Part shown: in pieces, positions 35,281 to 43,149 of the stretch
How the letters are laid out: every line of letters starts with the position of its first letter
How positions within the stretch are numbered: the first letter of the stretch is position 1
Origin: Rhodococcus antarcticus
Lineage (GTDB): Bacteria; Actinomycetota; Actinomycetes; Mycobacteriales; Mycobacteriaceae
NCBI RefSeq assembly: GCF_026153295.1
Contig: NZ_CP110616.1
Coordinates: 47,008-111,007 of the forward strand
Length of the DNA: 64,000 nucleotides
Reading direction: 5' to 3'
Position numbers and translations under genes: made by a program
The notes under the pieces: generated by a model
What the model was told of the DNA's origin: nothing
The model's database searches: none
The model's input: the letters and a program-made list of their open reading frames with translations, nothing else

Positions 35281-35700
35281 TCATCGAGTCTGCTGGTAGG
35301 CGAGTGCGCAGACGTAGAGCCAGGGTTCGTATCGGCCGTCGATGTGGTGCCGGTGTCGCACCGCCCACCCGATGCGGGCGAGGACCTCGCGCAGGGCGGG
35401 TTCGTGCCAGCAGGTGAAGGGGTGGGGCTGGTCGAGCTGGTCGGTGGTCCACCCCGACCCGTCGCCCTCTTCAGGGTGAAACCCAGGACCCCGTCGGTGG
35501 TCACCGCGCGTCGGTCGCGGTGCAAGAGGTCCTCGAGCTGGGCCCGGTCCAGGTGCAGCAGGACTGCGTCGGCGAGCAGTCCGTCCCAGGGTTCCCGAGG
35601 TCGTCGGTGCGCCAGTCCAGGTGCAGGGCATGGTGGCCGGCGGCGCGCAGCCTGGTCAGGAACGCGTGGATGGCATCGCTGCGGCTGACTTGCACACCGC
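35281..35700 (-). pseudogene. SAM-dependent methyltransferase remnant with two frameshifts
   Basis: Joining three minus-strand frames gives a typical methyltransferase C-terminal half: SRSDAIHAFLTRLRAAG, then LADAVLLHLDRAQLEDLLHRDRRAVTTDGVLGFTLK, then EGDGSGWTTDQL...FTCWHEPALREVLARIGW and YEPWLYVCALA. The frame changes near 35585 and 35480, and the SAM-binding N-terminus is missing. Non-functional. Confidence 0.6.
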
Positions 35701-35836
35701 GGGCCTTGTGAAGTGGACGGACGCTATGCGCTGCGGGTGACCATGGTCCGCTACGCCCCGAGCCCGACTACCCCGTCCCTGCGATGAGCGCCTTACATCT
35801 ATCGCTGCACAGGTGAACAGGTTCAGCCAATTAAAC

Positions 35837-36922
35837 TTAGAGGGCTGTGAGAATATCGAAATTCAAGCCTGCCGCTTGGGCGAGGTACACCTGTTGTTCG
35901 AGGTCCTGCCCGGTGACGGCGACCTCGCCCCGGGGACTGGAGTAGATCGTCCCGGGCGCGCTGGCGCACAGGCTGGCAACGTCGAGAGATCGTGCCCCGC
36001 CGATGAGCTCGGCCAGCAGCAGCATTCCTTCGTAGCAGGACTCACCCACGCTGTTGAGGACCGGCGCATCAGAACCGTACTTCCGTGCGTAGCGGGCGCT
36101 GAGGTCCAGGCTTTCCGCCGTGGCTAAGGTCTCGAAGTAGCCGGCAGTGGAGTACAGGTTGCGGGTGGTGCTGGTTCCGCCGGCGAGCAGCATGTTCTCG
36201 TCCATCAGCGGGCTCAGTCGAGCGAGAGATTCATCGAGGCCGGCGCTGACGAACTGGCGGTTGAACTGAACACCGTGTTCACCCAGCATCAGCATCAACA
36301 CGCCGTCAGAGTCGCGCTGCTCCAACTCCAGCAGAGCTGCTGAATGGGTGTTGATGTCGGGGGTGACGAAGATGTTATCGGCGAAGGTGACGCCACATTC
36401 TGCTGCCGCAGCAGTGGCTTCGGCTGCCGTTCGCCGTGGCCAGACGTAGTCGTCCCCGATGATGGTCCATCGGCTGATGTCGGCCTCGCGGGCCAGCCAG
36501 CTCAGCGCGGCCAGGACCTGCCGGTGGGGGGTCTCGCCGGTCATGAAGAGTCCCGGTGTGACCTCACCACCTTCGTAGAGGGCGGTGTAGATGTACGGGA
36601 CTCGTGCGCGTACGCGAGGCGCGACAGCTTGGCGCACGGCCGAGCTGTGCCAACCGACGATGGCATCGATCTGGTCGTCTCGAAGCAACCGGTCCACCTC
36701 GTCCGCCACCCGACTCGGTGCATCTCCGCCGTCAACGACCTGCAGCTGGACCTCACGGCCGAGCAACCCACCCTCGGCGTTGATGTGGTCCACGGCCAGT
36801 GCGGCGCAGAACTCGCAGGATGGTCCGAAGATGCCAGCAGGTCCCTGCAGTGGGATGAGGAGCCCGACTCTGACGGGACCCTCGTTGCGGTGACGGGGTA
36901 AAGGGTAGTGAATCGACGGCAC
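35837..36922 (-). CDS. Cytosolic amide-binding receptor, AmiC/UrtA-like (Peripla_BP_6)
   Basis: A protein of about 361 residues with the branched-chain/amide periplasmic-binding fold (VRVGLLIPLQGPAGIFGPSCEFCAALAVDHINAEGGLLGREVQLQVVDGG; IIGDDYVWPRRT; SVGESCYEGMLLLAELIG). It has no signal peptide, so it should be cytosolic, as in AmiC, which senses amides and controls amidase expression. GTG 36922, after GGAGG, is preferred over GTG 36985. It is divergent from a MarR gene and 2.5 kb from the formamidase genes. A regulatory role is inferred; no AmiR partner is seen. Confidence 0.8.
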   Translation of the reverse strand: MPSIHYPLPRHRNEGPVRVGLLIPLQGPAGIFGPSCEFCAALAVDHINAEGGLLGREVQLQVVDGGDAPSRVADEVDRLLRDDQIDAIVGWHSSAVRQAVAPRVRARVPYIYTALYEGGEVTPGLFMTGETPHRQVLAALSWLAREADISRWTIIGDDYVWPRRTAAEATAAAAECGVTFADNIFVTPDINTHSAALLELEQRDSDGVLMLMLGEHGVQFNRQFVSAGLDESLARLSPLMDENMLLAGGTSTTRNLYSTAGYFETLATAESLDLSARYARKYGSDAPVLNSVGESCYEGMLLLAELIGGARSLDVASLCASAPGTIYSSPRGEVAVTGQDLEQQVYLAQAAGLNFDILTAL

Positions 36923-37125
36923 GGCATCGACCTCCACATCGACCGACGCAGGTACTCGTGAAGGCTTCGGCTGAGTGAGATGCACGAGCCTGAGGGTGCT
37001 GCAGGCGAACCTTCGTGCGCATCGTCTCCTTCCCGGCCTCTAAGGGCAAGGCGGGTTAACATTATTGTCATCCTGGTGTCGCGTGAGCTCCCGCGTCGCC
37101 ACTTGTTCAGTAGAGGGGATCTACC

Positions 37126-37551
37126 GTGATCGGTCCCGACGATGTGGAGTTGACGGGGTTGCTGGGCTACCTGCAGCGTCGCTTGTCGGACCGCCTCACG
37201 CGGAAGCTAGCGGCAGCGGGCAGCTCGTTGAACGAGTGGCGCGTTCTTGCGCAGCTCGTGGACGGGGGTGGTAGCGCCATGCGCGACGTCGCGACCTCCC
37301 TCGACGTGCCGGCGTCGACTGCCACGAAGCTGATCGACGCGATGGTGGCCGCGAACCTCGTGTATCGACGTGGCGATGAGAACGATGGCCGACGTGTCGT
37401 TGTTCATCTCGCACCGCGGGGGCGTGTTGCCTACGAGAGGCTTTCGCCGCTGCTGCAGGCTGAGCAGGAGGAGCTCACGGCCTTGACTGATGATGGTGAC
37501 CTGGAGCAGCTGACGCGCCTCTTGACCCGGCTCAGCCAGAAGGTCAGCTGA
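37126..37551 (+). CDS. MarR-family transcriptional regulator
   Basis: A 141-residue winged-helix protein (LSDRLTRKLAAAGSSLNEWRVLAQLVDG; MRDVATSLDVPASTATKLIDAMVAANLVYRRGDENDGRRVVVHLAPRG) with the DxxDGRR-type wing. It starts at GTG 37126 after AGGGGAT. It is divergent from the amide-receptor gene across 203 bases that include an AT-rich stretch (TTAACATTATTGTCATC), a possible promoter or operator. It likely controls the amide-use genes. Confidence 0.9.
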   Translation: MIGPDDVELTGLLGYLQRRLSDRLTRKLAAAGSSLNEWRVLAQLVDGGGSAMRDVATSLDVPASTATKLIDAMVAANLVYRRGDENDGRRVVVHLAPRGRVAYERLSPLLQAEQEELTALTDDGDLEQLTRLLTRLSQKVS

Positions 37552-37630
37552 GCCGGGTCAGGAGGCGCACCGTTACCCTCGGCGTCGAGCCTGCGGGGAC
37601 GTCGGTGACCGCTCGAGGTCCTCGTACCCG

Positions 37631-38272
37631 TCAGGCTCCTGGTCGTGCCGCGCCGTAGGGGTGGGGGAACAGGGGGATTCGCTCCCCGACCATGGGGATC
37701 ACGGCGAGGGCCCAGCTCAGGTAGAGAGCGACCACCCCGTCGACGATGAGCACCCAGCCCCCGACCTTGCTGAGCGCGGCGGCGGCGTCACCGTGAACGA
37801 AGTTCGCCAGGCCGAGGACGAGGTAGGCGACGGCGAGGAACGCGAAGGCGAGGAACGCGGGCATGTTGATGTGCCAGGCCCCCCAGGACAGCATCACCGT
37901 AAAGACGCACCACAGCAGCAGCCAGGTCCCGAAGGCATCAGCGAAGGCTGCAGGCTCCATCGTGCTGGCGTAGAAGCGCAGCATGATCGCTGTGGTCAGC
38001 AGGAACGCGGAGTAGAAGACCGCGAAGCTGCCACCGAAGATGTTGTTGGCCCGCAGCTCCAGCAGGCCGCCGACGAACAGCCCCAGGAAGCCTGTACCGA
38101 AGGCGACCGCCGCGAACACGGTGACCGCGGCGGGGGCGATGAGGCCTGCGTTGGGGATCCCGAGCATCAGCACGGACAAGGCGAAGGCGCCGACGGCGAG
38201 CGGGGTGCCGACGCCGGCTTCGGGCCGGAAGTCGGGCAGCGTGACCGGCGGTGAGTCCGACAAAGTTGTCAT
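37631..38272 (-). CDS. SatP/GPR1-FUN34-YaaH-family transporter
   Basis: A 213-residue membrane protein with six helices. The family features GTPLAVGAFALSVLMLGIPNAG, the FVGGLLELRANNIFGGSFAVFYSAFLL region and the late GGWVLIVDGVVALYLSWALAV helix are present. Members carry acetate, succinate or ammonia. In this operon it may export formate/acetate or move ammonium after amide hydrolysis. ATG 38272 lies 8 bases after the upstream hydrolase stop, so the two are co-transcribed. Confidence 0.85.
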   Translation of the reverse strand: MTTLSDSPPVTLPDFRPEAGVGTPLAVGAFALSVLMLGIPNAGLIAPAAVTVFAAVAFGTGFLGLFVGGLLELRANNIFGGSFAVFYSAFLLTTAIMLRFYASTMEPAAFADAFGTWLLLWCVFTVMLSWGAWHINMPAFLAFAFLAVAYLVLGLANFVHGDAAAALSKVGGWVLIVDGVVALYLSWALAVIPMVGERIPLFPHPYGAARPGA

Positions 38273-38280
38273 GGCGTCTC

Positions 38281-39297
38281 CTACGACTCGAGCAGCTCGG
38301 TCAGGGCAGCGTTGATGAACGCGGTGTCGACGGTGTTGGCACCGCCGCCGGCGAAGTGGCCCCAGACCCCCGGGATCACCCGCAGCTCGGCCCCGGGGAT
38401 GTGGCCCACCGCGTACTCCTCGTCCTCGGGGGGGAAGTACAGGTCCTTCTCGGCGGGCATCACGATCGTCTTGGCCTTGATCGAGGCCAGGGCGCGCTCG
38501 TGGTCCCCGTCGAATCCGGGGGTGTTGCCGACGTTGCCGTTCTGCCACGTCCAGGCCATGGCGAGCAGGTTGTTCGCGTCCTTGGCGAGGAACAGCCCTT
38601 CCCAGAAGCCGACGAGGAAGTCCTCGAGGGAGGCGTAGTCGAAGGGGTCCTTCGCGTAGAGCTGCTGCCAGTAGAAGGCCTGCGACAGACCCCACCCGGC
38701 GTAGACCCTGCCCACCGCGCGCAGGCCCTTGACGGGCTGGCTGGTGTACATGCCGTCCTGCCAGGCTGCGTCGGTGTAGATGGCGTACTTGACGGCCTCG
38801 AGGAACACGACGTTGTGCTCCGCGGTCTTGGAGGAGCCGCAGAAGGGAAGGGCCCGCTCGACCATGTCGGGGTAGCTCACCGCCCACTGGTACGTCTGTC
38901 CCGCGCCCATGGACCACCCGGTCACCAGGGCCAGCTTCTCGATGCCGAACTTCTCGGTGACGAGGCGGTGCTGCTGCTCGACCTGGTCGTAGAAGGTGAC
39001 GTTGGGGAACCGGGCGCCGTCGTGCGGGGCGGGGGTGTTGCTCGGGGAGGAGGACAGCCCGTTGCCCAGCATGTTCGGGACGATGATGAAGTACTTGCTG
39101 GGGTCCAGGGCCATGCCCTCGCCGATGAGCCACTCGTTGTCCTGGTGCTGCCCGGAGTACCAGGTGGGGTAGACGATGGCGTTGGACTTGTCCTCGTTGA
39201 GGGTCCCGTAGGTCTTGTAGGCGAGCTTCGCGGCCCGCAGTGTCTGCCCGGTGCTGAGGCGGACGTCGCCCAGCTCGAAGATGTCGTAGTCCAGCAT
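38281..39297 (-). CDS. Alpha/beta hydrolase, MetX (homoserine acetyltransferase)-like
   Basis: A 338-residue alpha/beta-hydrolase of the homoserine acetyltransferase-like group (GDVRLSTGQTLRAAKLAYKTYG; NMLGNGLSSSPSNT; nucleophile elbow VTGWSMGAGQ; PAEKDLYFPPEDEEY; GVWGHFAGGGAN). The catalytic Ser and the late Asp and His are all present. GGGAGA precedes ATG 39297. Its position between an acetamidase/formamidase and a SatP transporter suggests it acts on an ester or amide that feeds the amidase. It is not expected to make methionine precursors. Confidence 0.82.
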   Translation of the reverse strand: MLDYDIFELGDVRLSTGQTLRAAKLAYKTYGTLNEDKSNAIVYPTWYSGQHQDNEWLIGEGMALDPSKYFIIVPNMLGNGLSSSPSNTPAPHDGARFPNVTFYDQVEQQHRLVTEKFGIEKLALVTGWSMGAGQTYQWAVSYPDMVERALPFCGSSKTAEHNVVFLEAVKYAIYTDAAWQDGMYTSQPVKGLRAVGRVYAGWGLSQAFYWQQLYAKDPFDYASLEDFLVGFWEGLFLAKDANNLLAMAWTWQNGNVGNTPGFDGDHERALASIKAKTIVMPAEKDLYFPPEDEEYAVGHIPGAELRVIPGVWGHFAGGGANTVDTAFINAALTELLES

Positions 39298-39452
39298 GTG
39301 GTCTCCCAGGTGAGGTAGATAGGTGGGGTGTGGGGACGTGCGGTGGACCTGCGCCGCAGTGCCGACGGCGCGGGGTTTCGGTTCACCTTCTGGCCGCGCC
39401 CGGCATCGCGAATGCCAACGTCGGCGGGTCGGTCATCGGGGGCGTAGGCGCC

Positions 39453-40712
39453 CTAGTCGGTGACGGGGTCGTGACCTGCGGCGACGCCGGGCAGGATGTC
39501 TCGGTCGAAGATGGACAGCGGGATGCTCAGCGACACGGCGCAGTTGGGGATGTCGACGAGCCCACCGATGCGCCCCTCGATCGGGGCCGCACCAAGGAAC
39601 AGGTACGCCTGCTCGAAGGTCCAGCCCATGGCGGGCATGAGGTAGTTGATGGCGTTGAGGCACGCCTGGCGGTAGGCGACGGTGGCGTTGAGGTAGTAGT
39701 TGCGTCCGTTCTCGACGCTGATGCCCTCGAAGGTGAGGAACTCGGAGTAGTTCGGGCTGACCCGCCCGGGCTTGAAGAACGGCATGGTCGAGGGGTAGGT
39801 GTTCATGCCGCCCTTGATCACGTCGAAGTGCAGGTCGATGAACCCCGGCATCTCGATGGCCCCGCAGAAGGTGATCTCCCCGTCGCCCTGGGCGAAGTGC
39901 AGGTCGCCGATCGAGAACAGCCCACCGGGGACGTAGACGGGCATGTAGACCCGGCTGCCGACGCCGAGGTCCTTGATGTCGACGTTGCCACCGTGCTCCC
40001 GCGGCGGGATCGTCCGGACGGCCTCGGCCGCGGCCCGGTCGAACGCCGCCCCGCTGAGGGTGCCCAGCAGGGCGTCCTTGGCCAGCGGGGGCAGGGCCAG
40101 ACCAGGGACCTGCGGTGCGCCGGGAACGGCCCCGGAGTTCGCGGGCTGGTCACCGGTGACCCGGTCGGGGTTCAGGTCGATCAACGCCTGCTCGCGTCGG
40201 TTCCACTCGGTGAGCAGGCTCGGTGAGGGGGCGCAGCCGAACAGCCCGGGGTGGGAGTTGCCGATGAAGCGGACACCGGGCACGTGCCGGGAGCTTGCCC
40301 ACACCCCGTCCAGGTCCCAGATGGCCTTGGACGCACCCGGGGAGTAGTCAGTGAGGAACCCGCCACCGTTCTCCTTCGCGAACACCCCGGTGTAGCCCCA
40401 CGCCTGCTCCTGGAACGGGCCGATGTTCACGATGTCGACCACGAGCAGGTCACCAGGCTCCACGCCCTCGAAGGAGAACGGCCCACTGAGCATGTGGCAC
40501 GGGTCGATGTTCATGTCCCGGATGTCGTCGGAGCTGTCGTCGTTGCGGACCTGGTTGTCCGTCCAGTCCTTGCACTCGATCCGGTACGTCGAACCCGTCC
40601 GCAGCGTCGCCGCCGGCGGGATCTCGGGGTGCCACCGGTTGTGCCCCGGCACCACCTGGTCACGCATCGACACGTTCAGATCACGGTTGACCTCAAAAAC
40701 GACCTCAGGCAT
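39453..40712 (-). CDS. fmdA: Acetamidase/formamidase (FmdA-type), copy 1
   Basis: A 419-residue member of the FmdA_AmdA family, which hydrolyses formamide or short amides to the acid and ammonia. Conserved blocks include PGHNRWHPEIPP, the DDSSDDIRDM segment, LSGPFSFEGVEPGDLLVVDI, HPGLFG and GDLHFAQGDGEITFCGAIE. ATG 40712 follows GAGGAAC; the longer frame to 40847 is not supported. It heads an operon with the hydrolase and transporter. A conserved 35-bp element lies 46 bases upstream. A paralogue lies at 43150-44403. Confidence 0.93.
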   Translation of the reverse strand: MPEVVFEVNRDLNVSMRDQVVPGHNRWHPEIPPAATLRTGSTYRIECKDWTDNQVRNDDSSDDIRDMNIDPCHMLSGPFSFEGVEPGDLLVVDIVNIGPFQEQAWGYTGVFAKENGGGFLTDYSPGASKAIWDLDGVWASSRHVPGVRFIGNSHPGLFGCAPSPSLLTEWNRREQALIDLNPDRVTGDQPANSGAVPGAPQVPGLALPPLAKDALLGTLSGAAFDRAAAEAVRTIPPREHGGNVDIKDLGVGSRVYMPVYVPGGLFSIGDLHFAQGDGEITFCGAIEMPGFIDLHFDVIKGGMNTYPSTMPFFKPGRVSPNYSEFLTFEGISVENGRNYYLNATVAYRQACLNAINYLMPAMGWTFEQAYLFLGAAPIEGRIGGLVDIPNCAVSLSIPLSIFDRDILPGVAAGHDPVTD

Positions 40713-40757
40713 GAAGTTCCTCATTCCTCGTGCTGACATCTGGTGGACCGTGGGTGA

Positions 40758-40792
40758 CCCTTGACCACCAGGTACTTCATGGGGAAAATATC
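40758..40792. promoter_or_regulatory. 35-bp element shared by both formamidase loci, copy 1
   Basis: Begins CCCTTGACCAC and ends GGAAAATATC. It matches the element at 42277-42311 at about 28 of 35 positions, in the same orientation. It lies between formamidase copy 1 and the divergent FmdB-like gene. Probably a promoter part or operator for amide or nitrogen control. Confidence 0.55.
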
Positions 40793-41026
40793 TACGACGT
40801 GGGGTGGCGTCAAGGTCCAGTCCGGTCCGCTTTAGGAGGTCCACCAAGGATGGCGACCGCGCAGCCTGGGCGCGGTTGCTCTCACGAGATCCGACCCGTG
40901 CGCACGTCGTGGGAGGCCGCTGCTGCTACCCGGGAAGCACGGGATCACGAGAACGAGAGTTGGTGACGGCAAGGGTGTACGAAGGACCCGCTGCGCTGTG
41001 CTCGCCGTGAGACGAAAGGATGATCC

Positions 41027-41299
41027 GTGCCGCTGTACGAATTCCGCTGCTCCTGCTGCGGCCCCTTTGACCTCCATCGCACGATGCAGGAGGACAGCTC
41101 GATCGCGCACTGCCCTGGTTGTGCGGAACTTGCCCAGCGTCGTTACAGCGTGGGAGCGCAACCGGTGCCCAACGGCGCACTGCGCGATGCGGGACGTGTC
41201 GAGCGAAGCCGGGTCGACCGTGCCCGCGGTGGCGAGCCGGTGGTCACCGGCCCGCCGCTCGGTCGTCGGCTGCACGGTCTCGGCGGCCACCGCCACTGA
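41027..41299 (+). CDS. FmdB-type zinc-ribbon protein, copy 1
   Basis: A 90-residue protein with an N-terminal zinc ribbon (MPLYEFRCSCCGPFDL...HCPGCAELAQRRYS: two CxxC pairs) and a basic tail. FmdB proteins are linked to formamidase genes and were proposed to be regulatory. GAAAGGA precedes GTG 41027. It is divergent from formamidase copy 1 and upstream of a MOSC-domain gene. Confidence 0.85.
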   Translation: MPLYEFRCSCCGPFDLHRTMQEDSSIAHCPGCAELAQRRYSVGAQPVPNGALRDAGRVERSRVDRARGGEPVVTGPPLGRRLHGLGGHRH

Positions 41300-41373
41300 G
41301 CCCCGGTCAGCATGGGGCGCCGCGGGCTCCCGCTGCGCCCCAGACCACCGCCACCTCGTAGCCACGGAGACCC

Positions 41374-42189
41374 ATGCCCCGCATCTCTCGCCTGTCCACG
41401 ACCCCGCTCAAGGGGACGGCAATGCTCCCGTCAAAGGCGGTGACCCTGACCGCGGGCGGAGTGGTGGACAACCGCCGCTTCTACCTGGTTGATGCGCAGG
41501 GACACCTGTTCAACGGCAAGCACCACGGTCCGCTGGTACGGCTCACTACGGCCTACGACCCGCAAGCTCGGCGTCTGCACCTGACGTTCCCCGACCGTGC
41601 ACCCGTCGAGGGCCCCGCCACCGAGCTCGGCGACGCGGTGCACACGAACTTCTACGGACGAGAGGTCGACGGGCACCTCGTGCAGGGGCCCTGGTCTGCT
41701 GCGCTCACCGACTTCGTTGGTGAGCAGGTGCACCTCGTCGCGGTGGACCGCCCCGGCGAGGCCGTGGACGTCCACCCGGTCACGCTCATCTCCACAGCCA
41801 CCCTGCAACACCTGCGCAACGTCACCCCGGACGGACCCCAGCTCGACCACCGACGCTTCCGGATGCTCGTCGAAGTAGACGGCTGCGACGTGCACGAGGA
41901 AGACACCTGGGTTGGCCGGCGCGTACGGATCGGCGGTGCAACCGTGCGGGTCGTGGGCCCCGTCCCCCGCTGTGTCGTCACCAACGAGAGCCCCGACACC
42001 GGTGAGGTCGACTTCAATACCCTCAAGGCCATCGTGCGGTACCGCGGCGAGCTCGCCACCGATCTCACAACCCCCGTGGCTCACCTCCCGGACAACGGGA
42101 CCGTCATCTTCGGCGTGTACGCCACCGTCGACCAGCCGGGCGTGGTCGCCGTGGGCGACGACGCGCACGTGATGGAGGACCTGGCCTGA
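41374..42189 (+). CDS. MOSC-domain protein (YcbX-like)
   Basis: A 271-residue protein with the MOSC N-terminal beta-barrel (ISRLSTTPLKGTAMLPSKAVTLTAGGVVDNRRFYLVD) and a C-terminal MOSC domain containing the conserved Cys (GPVPRCVVTNESPDTGEVD). Such proteins use molybdenum cofactor to reduce N-hydroxylated compounds or carry sulfur. The start at ATG 41374 fits the family. It follows the FmdB-like gene by 74 bases. A link to N-compound use is plausible. Confidence 0.9.
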   Translation: MPRISRLSTTPLKGTAMLPSKAVTLTAGGVVDNRRFYLVDAQGHLFNGKHHGPLVRLTTAYDPQARRLHLTFPDRAPVEGPATELGDAVHTNFYGREVDGHLVQGPWSAALTDFVGEQVHLVAVDRPGEAVDVHPVTLISTATLQHLRNVTPDGPQLDHRRFRMLVEVDGCDVHEEDTWVGRRVRIGGATVRVVGPVPRCVVTNESPDTGEVDFNTLKAIVRYRGELATDLTTPVAHLPDNGTVIFGVYATVDQPGVVAVGDDAHVMEDLA

Positions 42190-42276
42190 TCCGGGACGGG
42201 GCCGTCATGGCGTCGAGCACACACGGGGTGCCCGGCTCGGGTCATCTTCCGTTCGGCGGCGACACCGACTCCGACT

Positions 42277-42311
42277 CCCTTGACCACACGGTCCTTCCTG
42301 TGGAAACTATT
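42277..42311. promoter_or_regulatory. 35-bp element shared by both formamidase loci, copy 2
   Basis: Begins CCCTTGACCAC and ends GGAAACTATT. It is the second copy of the element at 40758-40792, but lies about 500 bases before the second FmdB/formamidase genes. The intervening DNA looks decayed. Confidence 0.55.
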
Positions 42312-42480
42312 CGAACAGCACGGTGACGGCTGGGTCAGGTTTTGTTTCGCGGGCGTCGTGTCGGGGTCGTAATCCTCCGGAGTTCTGTGTCGTTCCCTGG
42401 CGGTGCAGTGGCCGGCCCCACCATCGGTTGGAGAGCTGATGCCTCGGTACGAGCACCACCGCGACGGTTGCGGACGGGTC
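42307..42480 (-). pseudogene. APC amino-acid permease C-terminal remnant
   Basis: A minus-strand frame ending at 42307 reads ATVAVVLVPRHQLSNRWWGRPLHRQ, then PDPAVTVLF. This resembles the cytosolic end of large APC permeases (VVLPEFVPRHWW..LLHNQTA...VVTSVPY). The rest of the gene is gone. The remaining DNA to 42806 shows no gene. Confidence 0.4.
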
Positions 42481-42806
42481 GATCAACGCACCGCCATGGC
42501 GCGGACGGCACCCCTCGAGCTGGCCGATCGGGTCGCCGGTTCCGTCTGGTTCACCGCCCACCCACCTGACGCAGCCACGTCGGTGCGCGGAGCCACGCCT
42601 CCCCGGTGGTCCGGAGCCTCGCTGGGCGTGCAGAGGACGGGGAAGCCGCGACGGACGGGCCCGCCCCGTGAGAGGCGGGTGCCCACCGGGAGCCGGGAGA
42701 CGACGGACAACGGCAGATCCCTTCGCGGCACTGCAGGCCAGGGGGGCGCCCGGTCGTTCCAACGCGCGAAGTCTGACCAGGACCCGACGTCAGTGGAGGG
42801 TCCGTC

Positions 42807-43091
42807 GTGGTGACCTACGCCTACCGGTGCCCGCAGGACGGTGCCTTCGACCTGCGCGCTCCGATGGGTCAGGCTCCGCAGAGCGCCGCGTGCCCCACGT
42901 GCGAGGACGAGGCCCCCCGGGTGTTCCTCGCGCCGCGGCTGGGTTCCGGCCGGGCCGACCTCGTCCGTGCCATCGACCGCACCAAGGCCAGCGCCGACCG
43001 GCCCGAGGTGGTCTCCCGCCTGCCCGCCTCACGCCGGCGCGGCACCCCGGTGACCTCGAACCCGCTGCACCGCAAGCTGCCCCGCCCCTGA
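42807..43091 (+). CDS. FmdB-type zinc-ribbon protein, copy 2
   Basis: A 94-residue FmdB-like protein (TYAYRCPQDGAFDLRAPMGQAPQSAACPTCEDEAPRVF). The second CxxC is intact, but the first pair is CPQD, so one zinc ligand is an Asp here. The C-terminal part is basic. GGAGGG precedes GTG 42807. Formamidase copy 2 starts 58 bases downstream, so the pair is an operon. Confidence 0.82.
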   Translation: MVTYAYRCPQDGAFDLRAPMGQAPQSAACPTCEDEAPRVFLAPRLGSGRADLVRAIDRTKASADRPEVVSRLPASRRRGTPVTSNPLHRKLPRP

Positions 43092-43149
43092 ACCCAGCCC
43101 CTGTGCCCGTCCAGCCCCTGACCTCGCCGTCGACCAAGGAGTGCCCACC

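Noticed and set aside
37631..38272. AmiS/UreI amide channel
   Set aside because: The context suggested it, but the helix motifs match the SatP/YaaH family better.
38251..39318. Plus-strand frame of 355 codons
   Set aside because: Antisense shadow of the MetX-like hydrolase gene, which has a catalytic Ser motif and ribosome site.
40758..40792. GlnR box or ordinary sigma promoter in the shared formamidase element
   Set aside because: TTGACC looks like a -35 and GAAAA/GAAAC like part of a GlnR site, but neither the -10 nor the GlnR spacing fits in both copies. Kept only as an unassigned element.
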